The translations under genes and the position numbers were made by a program. A stretch of DNA of 64,000 bases, taken from Linyphia triangularis (taxonomy: Eukaryota > Arthropoda > Arachnida > Araneae > Linyphiidae). Below, in pieces: positions 21,011 through 32,132 of this stretch. The first letter of the stretch is position 1; every line of letters begins with the position of its first letter. The DNA lies in NCBI GenBank assembly GCA_963978545.1, contig OZ021721.1, positions 111,837,414 to 111,901,413 of the forward strand, written 5' to 3'. The notes under the pieces were generated by a model, which worked only from the letters and a program-made list of their open reading frames with translations, searched no databases and had not been told where the DNA came from.

Positions 21011-21620
21011 GGCGTGACTTAATTAACATTAAATGTTCAGTTGTTTTAAGGACTAATGTGATTGTTATGCAATATTGATCACTTTTCAATATTATAGCAT
21101 ATTTCAAAGACGTGAACCAATAAAGAATGTATCGGAATCACATATTACCTACTTATGGATAAAAAACAATAAGTTTGTAGAGAATAACAACGGGAAAGGT
21201 TACAAGTTGTACCTGGAACTTATGTATTTTTTCTGCAACAATTTTCATAGTAAAGTAACAAATATTACTTTTGGTGCTTAGATAATATTCTAAACGTATA
21301 TCATATTTTTTTTTATGTAACTTTTATTTCTTTGAATTTAAGATGCTTTGATGAACGAAAATAATTTTCTTTGAAACTATTCATCATCATCTACTTTCCT
21401 GCTTTTTTCTGCGTGGTGAGTTTTGGAAATTAAGGGGTGAGAATGTATTTTCCAACAGTCAATTAAATGTTTCATTAAAAAGAACTATGACAACAACATT
21501 TGTTATATATTTTTGAAATCCCCTCGTTTGTAGCTTTCAATTAGTATCAAACTCTATGTTACCCGAAACTGGATGGACATACGACCAAACAGCAAAGTGA
21601 TTCTATTTTGAATTCTAAGC

Positions 21621-22248
21621 AGGGCCTGATCAAGAGAAGTTGTGGCCCAAGGCCCGGAGGCCCCTTTTTCAAATGCGAGATTTTTTGGAAATGGGCCTGA
21701 CACATACTCAAATGAATTAACATTAAATATAGAAAAAGTTTATAAATTAATGTTAATATATTGTTTTCTAAAAGTTAAATTTTTTTATCACGAATAAAGA
21801 AACAAATTTCAAACAATCAAAATTATAAATCAAAACAGGAAAAACTTTGTAATGTAGCAATGCATTTCACGATCACAATGAGTAGTAATATCCTTGGCAA
21901 CAATATCTGCAGCATTACTCATAACTTCAGAGTCGCCATTTGCTGATTTTACAATAAATTCACCAAGAATTCCTTTTAATTTTTGTCTCAATCTTTCAGG
22001 AAAGCTTGTTTTTTTACTCTTTGAAATGATGGTTTGGTGTATTTGAATAAATGCATTCTGGGATACTAAAGACGGTTCAAGATCAATACAAAATGATTTT
22101 TATTTCAAAAAATTTTTATACAGATTATAAAAGATATTTACATAGCTTTTCTGAAAGAAAAGTTATAGGTTAAAAGCATATTTCGGGGCCCCCTAAAATC
22201 ATGGGCCCAAGACCCGGGCCTTGTGGGCCTAGACGATGATCAGGGCCT
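21621..22248 (-). mobile_element. hAT-like nonautonomous element
   Basis: Termini AGGGCCTGATCA and TGATCAGGGCCT are inverted with one mismatch. Subterminal GGCCC-rich blocks lie on both sides (GGCCCAAGGCCCGGAGGCCCC and GGGGCCCCCTAAAATCATGG). The CAGGGCC-type end suggests hAT. No matching 8-bp target duplication is visible. Confidence 0.6.
21830..22099 (-). pseudogene. Coding remnant inside the hAT-like element
   Basis: The minus strand is open for 89 codons to TGA at 21830-21832. It reads like real protein, for example FPERLRQKLKGILGEFIVKS and NAADIVAKDITTHCDREMHC, with Cys/His pairs near the end. Composition is less A/T-driven than nearby frames. I do not recognise the domain. A transposase or element-encoded fragment is inferred from its place between the inverted ends. 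The upstream part is lost. Confidence 0.45.
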
Positions 22249-22973
22249 ACTTGGATGTTTGAAAAATTAAAATCATTGGTTAATGGGTTGTACCAAGAAC
22301 AGTTTTATTTCTTTACATGGTGATGGTAAGTAGTAATGCAACTGTTTTGAAGTTTGCAATCAGTAATTGGGTAAAGGTTTCAGGTATTTTTTAGAGTAAA
22401 AAACTATTTTTGGTGTAACTTACATGAAACAGTATTTGTAAGTTACTCCTCACTTTTTGACATAAAACATATCCTCTAAATTAAGTGATTATTGACAAAA
22501 TACTCTTTATTTCAATGTATGCAGCAACATTTGAATTGCATGAGATTGTAATATCAATTATCAGTCATTAAATTGCTTTCGCTTGTTAGTTAACATTTGA
22601 ACAAGATATACTAACAGAGTAGTCATAATTTAACTGATGTTGTTATAAGCAATAAAGCCTTGTGAATATAAGCAGATATTTGTAAAACTTAGTAAATGTA
22701 CTGTTGAGATTGTAAGAAAACGTATATAAAAAAATTATTTAAAAAAAATTTAAATTAAAAACAAGAAATTTGTTGAATCTAACATGTGAATAAAACATGC
22801 CGAATACAGAGTGGATATAATTAATTGAGTCGCGAGCTTGTAGAATCAACAGATATTTACACAACTTTGTACACGCACGATTGAAATAATGAGAAAATTA
22901 TCTCCAAAAAAAAAATTTTTAATTAAGATTTGAAACAAAAAATAATAAAAGTAATAATAATAATTATACATAA

Positions 22974-22977
<4 letters not shown>
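22249..22977. other. AT-rich stretch without supported feature
   Basis: Contains two related phrases (GTGAATATAAGCAGATATTTGTAAAACTT at 22662 and a diverged form near 22837) that hint at a weak tandem duplication of about 175 bp. No gene. Confidence 0.35.

Positions 22978-23014
<37 letters not shown>
22978..23014. repeat. (AT)n microsatellite
   Basis: About 18 AT dinucleotides adjoining the left end of a long palindrome. Confidence 0.95.
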
Positions 23015-23018
<4 letters not shown>

Positions 23019-23313
23019 CTAGACTACTTTTTTGAAATCAGGATGTTCCAAAATGTAAGAAATTCAAAAAAATCGAAATATTTTTTTACCAAATACTATA
23101 CTTGCCTTACCTTATGTACACGTATGGGTAATTGAAAGTAAATACTGTTTTGATTATATATATATATATATAATCAAAACAGTATTTACTTTCAATTACC
23201 CATACGTGTACATAAGGTAAGGCAAGTATAGTATTTGGTCAAAAAATATTTCGATTTTTTTGCATTTCTTACATTTTGGAACATCCTGATTTCAAAAAAG
23301 TAGTCTAGAAAAA
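23015..23313. repeat. About 300-bp near-perfect palindrome
   Basis: Two arms of about 140 bp (TTTTCTAGACTACTTTTTTG... and its complement ending CAAAAAAGTAGTCTAGAAAA) meet at an (AT)n centre near 23157-23172. I see only a few mismatches (for example ATTC/ATGC). The right arm is the start of a dispersed element; the left arm is an inverted duplicate of that start. Confidence 0.9.
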
Positions 23314-23975
23314 ATGTATGTCTGTGAGTACGTGGTCAGTGTATCTGTACAAATTTGATGAGCGAGTTAGTGGTAGCCATGGGATCTACAATTAAGGTTT
23401 TAATCAAAAAAGTACAAGCGCATAAGGTTAGAAACATAAAAAATTATGAAAATATCAGGTTTTTCAGCAATTGCTTAAAAACGGCTCTAACGATTTTGAT
23501 TAAAATCTCTGCGCAAATGCCTTTTAAAGTGTTCTAATCGTTCCTATCTCCAAAATTCCTGTGGAAATGCGATAAAAGCATAAAAAGTTGAAAAACGAGT
23601 GACTTAAGCACAGAGTTCTCTGCCCATCAACTATTGATTTTTTTCTGTTTCAAGTACAAGAAAGGATCTATCTGTCTGTAATCTGTACAAGAAAGGATCT
23701 ATCTGTCTGTAATCTGTACAAGAAAGGATCTATCTGTCTGTAATCTGTACAAGAAAGGATCTATCTGTCTGTAATCTGTACAAGAAAGGATCTATCTGTC
23801 TGTAATCTGTACAAGAAAGTGTCTATCGAATAAGCTAATTTCTCCATTTTGGTGTTTGTTTTGGGTTTTTTTTCTGCCCATGTAATAGTTATTGTCCAAA
23901 AATATCGCCAAACAGACTATTTTTTTAAAAAGAAAGAGATAACATGAAAACGGTAAATAACGGTAATTGAAAGTT
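23187..23975 (+). mobile_element. Dispersed DNA element R4, copy A
   Basis: Begins TACTTTCAATTACCCATACG and ends GGTAATTGAAAGTTG, a short inverted repeat. It aligns along its length with 46228-46911: GGAACATCCTGATTTCAAAA, GTACGTGGTCAG, AACGGCTCTAACGATTTTGAT and AAAAAGTTGAAAAAC. It has an expanded minisatellite that the other copy lacks. No transposase. Confidence 0.7.
23655..23820 (+). repeat. 31-bp minisatellite x about 5.3
   Basis: Units TGTACAAGAAAGGATCTATC plus TGTCTGTAATC are essentially identical. In the related copy at 46.7 kb there is only a single diverged ATGAGAAAGGATAATAT counterpart, so the array expanded after copy A inserted. Confidence 0.92.
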
Positions 23976-24441
23976 GTGCGATGTTCCACACCCTTATCTT
24001 TACTTATTTACTTGAAATTTTTAATAATGACGCTTGAAAGACAACAATTGTAACAAACATTTTAAACATAATTGGATTGTTTTAATTTTGATCTAAAACT
24101 TCATTCACAACTCCTCCTCGTTAGAGCCAAACGGACCTAATTTCCAAATTTGGCGATATTTGTACGAATTATGTCTTAAAAGTTCGTTTCCTGTCAGCCA
24201 TAACATCATAATTAGCTAAAAAAAATTCTAAAACATTTAGAGGGAGTTATAACAGCTTTATATAGAGTCTAATTAAAGTAGGATTCAGTTTTTGCGCTCT
24301 TCAGTAAAGTTGTATAAGTATGTCTCTGGCTCGGTTAGTTCTGAAGTACTAAAGTTTCCTGATAATTTCCTTAAAGTGTCACATATCCATCTGGCAACGA
24401 AAATTTGAACTAAAGGAAATTATTTACGTTTTCCAGTTTAA

Positions 24442-24692
24442 ATATTGTATTCACCAAATAGCATTTATTTATAAATGTATGCACTTTCACTAAATATCAT
24501 TTATTTATAAATGTATGCACTTTCACAAAATATTCACTAAATATCATTTAACAAATAGCATTAGATTATAAATGTATGGCTTTTCACTAAATATCATTTA
24601 GCAAATAGCATTTATTTATAAATGTATGCACTTTCACTAAATGTTCACTAAATATCATTCAGCAAATAGCATTTAGTTAAAAATGTATGTAC
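24442..24692 (+). repeat. Higher-order AT-rich minisatellite
   Basis: Alternating modules CAAATAGCATTTATTTATAA, ATGTATGCACTTTCAC and TAAATATCATTTA are repeated about five times in varied combinations. Confidence 0.8.
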
Positions 24693-24699
24693 ACTTGCT

Positions 24700-25310
24700 A
24701 CAAAACTGACACAGCTCAAAATTCTTCATTTTCAATAAAAGTGTAAGGAATTCCAAACTTCAAGAACTTGAAGCTAGTTGAATGGTACAAGATTTTTTAC
24801 AAGTTGAACTCAATATAAAGCTGACTTATGCTGTTATTCCATATTGAAATCCATGTTTATCTGAGATTCGATAAACACTTTAACTCAAAAATGAAGAACT
24901 TTGAGTTAAGTCTCTTTTGTAGCAATGATGAGATATGTTAATGGAACAGACTCTAAGTGGCTCTTAAATGGTGAAGTTATCTAAATGTAGTATATGGAAT
25001 ATACTACCTTTTGATAAGTTGCTAAGTTGGAATAAGATTATTCTTTCAATGCTAAAGATTCAATCAATATTATAGACCTAAATACAGCATTCAAGATGTT
25101 TTCAATTTTATGAGATTGCTTAAAAACGAATTTTATGTGCGACTTTCACAAAAAAATATAAGAAGGTCAAAAACAAAATAACGTTCCAAGTATGTTTATA
25201 TTATTCGAAGATCTTCATATATGTAGAAAAAAAGAGAGGCATACCAATTGTTTAACTATTTTTGTTTCTTTACTCGGAGTAAAATTATAATAATATAACC
25301 CATAAAAACA
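24700..25310. other. AT-rich stretch without supported feature
   Basis: No repeats, frames or motifs that I can support. Confidence 0.4.
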
Positions 25311-25314
25311 ATTT

Positions 25315-25880
25315 TTTTTATATAAATACTTTATATGCATTGCCAATTTTTATATTCTTTAACACAGTGCCGATTCTGTAAACAGCGTGTTCTTGGTGTT
25401 GGCATATAATTTTAAAGATCAAAAACATTTCTGTCAGCAAAATGTGCGGCAAACTACGTCTCAAAATTTATTTATTAAAAATGAACATGAATGTATGTAC
25501 TCACATCCAAATATCATTTATTTATTCTGATTAAAGCAGTTTTATTATTTATTTATTAAAAAAAAAATTCAACAGGAAAGAGGTTTTTAATGATCGGTTA
25601 AATGCTCTTTTAGTGCGATTGAATCACATCAAGTTGGTTTATTAGTATTCCGTAAAAGCGACCTTTTAGTGACAGTTACAGACCCAAAATTTGATAGAAT
25701 GCATTGTCATCGACATCAAATCTATCTGCCAAGTTTCAGAGTGATTGGATGACGCCAAGGGGATTAATCAGGCCTCTGAATATTTGCTCTGACACACAAA
25801 ATCGAAGTAAGTATAAAGAATTTAAAAATGGGACTTGGAAGACATTGAAATCTTATATATTGTATCTGGATAGTGTATTT
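25315..25880 (+). repeat. Dispersed repeat R3, copy
   Basis: Starts near AAATACTTTATATGCATTGCCAATTTT and later holds TTGATAGAATGCATTGTC, ATCTATCTGCCAAGTTTCA and ACACACAAAATCGAAGT. All recur in order at 48250-48560. A 61-codon frame inside is not conserved. Confidence 0.6.
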
Positions 25881-26389
25881 TTGCAATAATTTCTCTTTCT
25901 CTTTTTATACAAAATAAAATCGATGTATGGTGTATCAGTTTGAATGTCAAAACCTCAGAGTCTGACAAATATTTTATTTACAGTTACACATAGAGTTATG
26001 TGTTTGAAATTCGAAGTTAATTATTTTTATTTTGGCACACTATATGAGATGGGACCCATTGTAGAGAGAAGACTTATGTAAGAGATGCTTCATTTTGACC
26101 CGACAATGACTGTACTTCCGCCGTACTTTAAACTACAATAAATAAATGTGTTACTGTTTTAAAGATGTAGCTTTCCGTTTTAAGCAACTCCCTTCATTAT
26201 TTGTTGATAAATCAAACTTAACTATTAAATAAATTCCATTGGATATTTTATGTATACTATACGATTTATTACCAAACGAATCAGTTGCAGAAACCATGCC
26301 ATGCCAAGTTCTGCTTTCCAAATAGATTTTGATTGTATCTTTCAGTAATAGAAAACAATATCTAACTATAATAAACTTTAAAAAACAAT

Positions 26390-26591
26390 AAAGTCTCTAT
26401 GGTTGGTTGGTTGGTTGTATTCAGATTATCTGGCGCCGTCAGCAACACGAGGGCTATAATGCGCCGAAACTTTCGTCATTAGACAAGCCAACATACATTT
26501 ACAAACACCCATGCCTACGCGGGACTCGAACCCGCAACCTCGCGGTCTAGAAGCCAGCACGCTAACCACTATACCGTTTAAAGTCTCTATG
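26390..26591 (-). mobile_element. tRNA-derived SINE, family B, with 12-bp target duplication
   Basis: AAAGTCTCTATG flanks the element (26390-26401 and 26580-26591). On the minus strand it starts GGTATAGTGGTTAGCGTGCT (box A) and continues to GCGGGTTCGAGTCCCGC (box B at about 26521-26537). It then has a tRNA-unrelated body and ends in a (CCAA)n tail. The head resembles a tRNA but is embedded in a SINE, so it is not called as a tRNA gene. Confidence 0.88.
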
Positions 26592-27327
26592 AAATCTTAA
26601 ATGTGCAGAATGTGCTTGGGTCCACTAGCATTGTACAAATTGGGATAATTTTATTGAAAATTTTATTACTCTGTTGTTGAAATTTTGTTCGGAACTCTGG
26701 CTTCATCGTATTATAATTAGTGCTCACTGTTTACGACAAAACCATTAATCGGTTTGATTTATGCTGACAAAAGTTGGATTTTATAATATACTTCTGAAAA
26801 CCATTTATCCGACAATACCTGATCATTTTAGAATTGAACTAATATTTGTATCAGAAATTGCAAGTTCATGGTTTCAGTTTTCAAAAAATGTAATTTTATA
26901 AGCGTACTATTTCACGTTTAAGTTCCGTAAAAATATTACATGCAAATATTTACGCTTTGTCGGCCAATTTTCTTTAGTATAATGCATTTAAGCCTATTCC
27001 CCAATAATTCATAGAGCTTCACAAGTAATGAAACATATTAGCATCTCATCATTAAGAAAACAAAACTGATTTATTAAAGTCTTTTTTTTAAGAAATTAAT
27101 CCATTTTAGTATTTTTCATACGTTCAAGATATGAGATTGTAAGCAAACAATTTGTTTGGCCGTTTGTCCCATTGCACTTATGATAAGTTGAACTTCATAT
27201 CAACACTGACAAAAAAAAAAAAATTTAATTTTATCATACAATGTTTTTGTAAACGAAAACAAGTTTTCATTAAAAAGCCACCTCTACATACGTTATATTA
27301 TTGTACTTTAGTCCATATACTAAGTAT

Positions 27328-27463
27328 CTAATCCTGGGTTAGGCATGGCTGTTTGTTATTGTTCAGAATCCACGTTAAACTTTTGATCCCTGCTTGATTA
27401 GCCTTTATTTGCAAAAAACAAGGGTTATTGAACGTACCAACCAACCAATCAAACAACCAGCGT
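27328..27463 (+). mobile_element. tRNA-derived SINE, family A, 5'-truncated
   Basis: Reads TCCTGGGTTAGGCATGG, then a diverged GTTCAGAATCCACGTTAAACTT, TTGATCCCTGCTTGATTAG, and ends ACCAACCAACC-like. The tRNA-like head is lost apart from the end of box B. Confidence 0.65.
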
Positions 27464-28050
27464 GGCTCACGTTCTATTGTCATATAAACCTATACACAAC
27501 AATAAAAATATATACATTTTTTCAAAGGACGAACGTAAGAGCTTTGAAGTATGCATTTGGATTTAGGGTTTTTTAAATTATGACGGCAGATAATTTTCAA
27601 ATCATTTAATAATAGACCTTCAAAAGAGAATTTGTGCCACAGCATTTTTTTACATATAATCACTACCTGCTAGTTATTAGCACCAGCTATCCAATAAATA
27701 AAATTATTTAGCTTGGATTAAACGGTCTTATTCCAAAAGTATCTATGGTTTCCACAAAAATAAACAATTCAGGTTTTCTTGAGCAATGGATTATTTGTAT
27801 TGCTTTGAAACTTCATTTTAGCCTCGTCTAAATGTCACCTTCTGAATTTGTTTCAGGCTAAAAGGCAAGTTCTATTTTCGTTTGCTATATTTTTGGAAAA
27901 CCTGCATGATAAAATATGTGTTCATGTGTTAATTTACGAGTTAGGACCAAACAATAAGAAAATAAACTTTGAAGGGTGACTCAGTGCCATTGTTGTTTTT
28001 TTGCAAACTTTTCATCTTTTTATTAGACAATAAAAAATTTAATTTTTCGT
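27464..28050. other. AT-rich stretch without supported feature
   Basis: Nothing recognised; the same applies to 26592-27327. Confidence 0.4.
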
Positions 28051-28055
28051 GTTAT

Positions 28056-28782
28056 TTAAGGGGAGATGGGACACTGAAATCACCAAAAATGACTTTTTTT
28101 GTTTTCATTCTATAAAAATTGCTTATGCCACTAGCTTTAATTTCGCGTTTGAATTTTTGAAATCCGATGATTTTAAGTGGTAAAATCTTTATTTTAACTA
28201 ACTATTTTAACGCATCGCACACTTGTTGACAAAGGCTAAAAATGCGTTTTTCTCAGCTTCGCTTTTTCCCATTTTACTTTTGTTCGAAAAGCTCCTTGCG
28301 ATTCATTTTTTGATAAATCCACCTAATTTTTTTGTATTAATAATTTTTAATGTTCTATAAAGAAATTTACACATACTTTTTTATGTCACATAATTTTTTA
28401 TATTTTTTTTCATGTTGGAAATTTGAAGTAAGTGCATTTTTTAATGAGAAATCACTGGCACCAAGTTTGAAATTTTATTTCTGTTCAACTATTGCATCTA
28501 AAGATAAAAGCATGTTTGAAAATGTTTATAATATATTGATAAACAACTTCAAATTTTTCTTTCATGTTCGTCAAAATATTGTGTCGCGAGGAGCATTTTG
28601 AAAAAAATTAAAATTTCGTGTTATTTTAATGCATTTTTCTCAATAATTTACTATCTATTTTATATTATCTGCTCAAATTGTGTTGTTTTGTTTAAAATCA
28701 CATCTTCTATGTTTATGCCAAATTTTATTTAATTCTTGGCAAAACTAAAGAATTTTGGCAGAAGTGTCCTATGTCCCCTTAA
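28056..28782. mobile_element. TTAA element, about 727 bp (family T), copy 2
   Basis: Ends TTAAGGGGAGATGGGACACT and AGTGTCCTATGTCCCCTTAA pair with three mismatches and carry TTAA. The interior shares AATGCGTTTTTCTCAGCTTCG with AACGCATTTTTCTCAGTTCG in the 61.6-kb copy. An 83-codon AT-rich frame inside is not a gene. Confidence 0.8.
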
Positions 28783-29079
28783 ATGCATACATTTTACATT
28801 TTATGTTTTTAGGTTCTATCTCTACCGCAATTGCAGGAAATACACTTTGCAAAATACTCTTGGATGTGAGAAATGACCATCAGCTCTACGTGCAGCTATG
28901 GATCTATTTTTTTTTGTAGCTAATTTTTTCTCACTTAGTCATTACATTTGTAATACTAAGAGGATAAATGAGCCACAATAAGATTTGTATGGTTTTTCAA
29001 GGTAGAGTACAAAGGTGACACCACTCCATAGTGTGAGATTGTGTGACATTGAAAAAGATTCCGCTTTCTTTGTTGAACA

Positions 29080-29370
29080 GCTTTTATTTTATTTTAACAT
29101 ATTAACTGGAAGTTGCGTTGCATATCATCTTTGAATCAGGTGCGAGATCAAATTTAACAAATGCTAGCTCAAGCGCCCGATGTTCCCCGGCTTAAATTAG
29201 TTCAGTCGCTTGCCAACTTATGAACCTTCTCCTCTCACCATATCTTCAATTTCACCAACTTCGCAACAAAAACATCAGAAGAAAATTGTGTTGGCGATAA
29301 CCTGAATTAGTCAAAATAGCTATAAAAACTCCCTTTAAAGTTGGTTCAGTAGATCTGAAGCTATTATTAT
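29080..29370. other. Complex non-repetitive block
   Basis: Moderately GC-richer than its surroundings (GCTCAAGCGCCCGATGTTCC region). It has no frame or repeat. It may be regulatory but holds no strong diagnostic motif. Confidence 0.2.
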
Positions 29371-29610
29371 ACCCCGTTAGTGGAGGAAAGTGGGTTTTTT
29401 TTAAATATCATGTAGCCAGCTACCTTTCATTTATTTCAATAGACCAAGTGTGCAAAATTTCCTCAAGATCGGAATAAAACTGTAGATTCAAGTTAAGATC
29501 ATACCACTTAAGATGGTGAAGAAAAGAAAGTTTTTTTAAATTTCAATTTATTTCATTGGGATTTTAAATGTTACTATGCATTTAAGTCTATATATATTTT
29601 AAAATATAAC

Positions 29611-29803
29611 TAAGGGTCTTATAATACAGAGCCACTCCTGTGGCGCTCGTTTACCACTGTACAGACGCCCAGGCTAACCATTGCTGAGGCTCAGTACAAT
29701 TAGCTCCATAGGATTGCATGTATCGCTAAGAGTGGCTTGTCTGAGTGTCTAAAAGTGTGACGAGCGCGTGCCACTGCAGTGGCTCTGCATAATAAGGGCC
29801 TAA
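29611..29803. mobile_element. Harbinger-like MITE, copy 1 (TAA flanks)
   Basis: TAA then GGGTCTTATAATACAGAGCC at the left pairs with GGCTCTGCATAATAAGGGCC then TAA at the right. Inverted similarity continues through CACTSSTGTGGC and GCGCTCG. TAA duplication with G/C-starting ends is typical of PIF/Harbinger. Confidence 0.8.
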
Positions 29804-30057
29804 GGGCCTTATTATACAGAGCTACCCTATGGTACGCGTTCGCCACAGTAAAGATGCCTGGGCTAGCCACTGCTGTGGCTCAGTATTATTATCTTCATAG
29901 GCTTGCATGTATCGCTTAGAGTCTGATCTCCACAAGTGGCAGATGAACCTTTTAGTCGCTAATGGCCCAATCTAATAAGTTCCATATAGCTTGTTTGATC
30001 GTCTGAAACTGTGGCGAGCGCGTTCCACTGCAGTGAATCTGTATAATAAGTGCCTAA
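29801..30057. mobile_element. Harbinger-like MITE, copy 2, abutting copy 1
   Basis: Starts TAAGGGCCTTATTATACAGAGC, sharing the TAA that ends copy 1, and ends CTGTATAATAAGTGCCTAA. Its body matches copy 1 (GCATGTATCGCT, CGAGCGCGTKCCACTGCAGTG) with an extra insertion of about 60 bp. Confidence 0.8.
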
Positions 30058-30322
30058 GGTTTTAGCTCAAAACACCCACAAGTATCATAGTATCCTGCAG
30101 CCGAAAGGAAATATAATTAATTGAAAAACATTGTGTTTTCTCCATCAGCCGTTTGGAGAAAATATTGTTCAAATTTCGACAAAAAATTCCCTTTCTTATA
30201 AAAAAATAAAATTTATAAAGTTAAAGCTAACTATTTGGATATCGTTAAGGCAAACATTTCATCCTAAATTGCTTGAGCGATTTGCTTTAACAAACGTTAC
30301 TGTATTTCCTTTTCTAACAAAA

Positions 30323-30328
30323 AATATA

Positions 30329-30405
<77 letters not shown>
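30323..30405. repeat. (AT)n microsatellite
   Basis: About 40 dinucleotides, interrupted once by TGTG. It generates an Ile-Tyr repeat frame that is not a gene. Confidence 0.95.
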
Positions 30406-30409
<4 letters not shown>

Positions 30410-30726
30410 CCGTTCAGGACATTTCTTTCTTTCATTTAATTATCTATACTAAAAAATAGTATAGTGTTCGATAGCGTTTAGTGCTTTTTAAAGAATTTAC
30501 TTATCTAGAGCCAATATATATTGTATTTTATTGTTAAATTCTTCAAATTGAGCATAGCAAAATGTAATTATTCTAAATTGCAACTCACCGAAATCATTAT
30601 TGCATCCAAATTTGCATCCAACAAAGAAAACCAGTGATTTTTTCTCTCGAATTGGGCCAAATTATCATCATCATACTCTCATACTCAAGTTTAAACTTCG
30701 TAGTTTTACCATCTCAAATCTGTCAC

Positions 30727-31128
30727 TTAATCCTCTCGCAGCGCAGCCCGCGATTTCCGCAGGGACGCATTTTTCATTTATAATAAACGTTTTGTAAGTA
30801 TTTTGCATATTTTCATTAGTATATACGTTTTACGTTTATATTTCATAAAATAAATCATAATTTAACCAAGATTAATATTCAAAATTTTGCTTTTATATGA
30901 TTATTTTTCAATTTCAATATTCTGACAACCTTTTTTATGATCTAATTCTATATATAAAAAAAACCCCACTCTGTTACAAATAATTTTTTTTATATTTTAA
31001 CTCTAAAACATATGTAGGTTTGAAATATCTAATAAAAAAATACGCAATTTCTTAACCTATTTATTACCCTATTATTATTAACCTATAAAACAAAAAAATA
31101 AAAAAAAATTACGCAGCAAGAGGGTTAA
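30727..31128. mobile_element. piggyBac-like MITE, 402 bp
   Basis: TTAATCCTCTCGCAGCGCAG at the left pairs with TTACGCAGCAAGAGGGTTAA at the right (imperfect inverted repeat with TTAA). The interior is AT-rich. Confidence 0.6.
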
Positions 31129-31249
31129 ACTACATTGCTTTGATATATTTCACCTAGATTTTGATACCTCAAACATAATTTTCCAGTCTCCCAAACTAAC
31201 AATTGCATTGAAAATCCCAACAAAATTAATACATATACAACCAGATCAC

Positions 31250-31640
31250 TAACCACTCTAACCACCGCCGACAAATAGGTGCCTCTGAATGGGCACATCG
31301 ACCGACCACAAATGCCATCGAGTGACTAAACATCTTCCGCTGACCCCCACCTTGACCTTTGTGACGTCGTCATTCGTCAAAGGACACAATCCCGGGATGA
31401 TGAATGGGTGGTAGAAGGCATGCGGCAGGTATCATCCATCCGACCGCACAGGTGCTTTTACCTGTGCCGCCGACAGATCGGAGGCATATTAGGACCAAGG
31501 CATACCCCCTGCTGGGGTGAAGACCACCAAAATATGACCCGGGTAGGAAGCGGGGGTGAATACAAACTGTGGTTGGGGGTTTTGCGATGAGTAAGAGCGA
31601 TCATCAGTCCTTCACCGCCCCACAGTCCAAATGTAAAATT
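31250..31640. other. GC-rich island of unknown nature
   Basis: The longest GC-rich, CpG-containing block in the window. It holds TGACCCCCACCTTGACCTTTG with nuclear-receptor-like half sites, TGACGTCGTCA, the inverted repeat CACAGGTGCTTTTACCTGTG (E-box arms) and CCCGGG twice. On the minus strand the left end reads GGTGGTTAGAGTGGTTAGTG, which resembles a tRNA box A. It could be a regulatory island, a large SINE-like repeat or an old element. A 60-codon frame (31408-31590) has no domain. Confidence 0.4.
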
Positions 31641-31679
31641 GGCCTGAGCACACTGTTTTTTTTTAACAATCAGAAAAGA

Positions 31680-31910
31680 TATAAGAACAGTGATACTAAT
31701 GTAATGGTATTAGTGATATTAATGCTGTTGAAATAATAATGCTATGGTAATGGAAATTTTTTTTGAATTCTTTGTTCGATATATAAACAGTGATACTTAT
31801 TTGTTGATAATATTGCATTACGTTAGTGATATTACTGTAATTGTAATATTGCATTACGTTAGTGATATTACTGTAATTGTAATATTAATGTAATGGTAAT
31901 GAAAAACTTA
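31680..31910 (+). repeat. Low-complexity repeat (GTGATATTA / TAATGGTAATG modules)
   Basis: Irregular repetition of ACTAATGTAATGG, GTGATATTAMTG and TTGCATTACGTTA, including one exact tandem copy of TAATATTGCATTACGTTAGT. Confidence 0.65.
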
Positions 31911-31989
31911 TGACAAATCTTTTTATCCGATTTGAAAACAGAGACACTAAAGTAATGATAAAATTACTTTATATATATATTTATATAAA

Positions 31990-32132
31990 TTAAATTCAAA
32001 ATAAAGTTATGCTCCATGCTCCATTATCATTACATTGGCAATGAAATAGTATAAATTATATATATATATATATTTAATTTATACTATTTCATTACTAATG
32101 TAATGATAATGGAGACTTTATTTTGAATTTAA
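31990..32132. repeat. 143-bp imperfect palindrome around (AT)n
   Basis: TTAAATTCAAAATAAAGT, CTCCATTATCATTACATT and AATGAAATAGTATAAATTA at the left reappear inverted in order at the right, centred on (AT)n near 32060-32073. Confidence 0.85.

Noticed and set aside
23655..23820. CRISPR-like array
   Set aside because: Units are directly adjacent without spacers and sit in a eukaryotic transposon; it is a minisatellite.
26480..26579. tRNA gene on the minus strand
   Set aside because: Box A and B are present but the cloverleaf is incomplete and continues into a SINE body flanked by target duplications; the same structure recurs at 47.9 kb.
30131..30439. 102-codon frame with an N-terminal unique part
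   Set aside because: The second half is (AT)n and the first half has no recognised domain.
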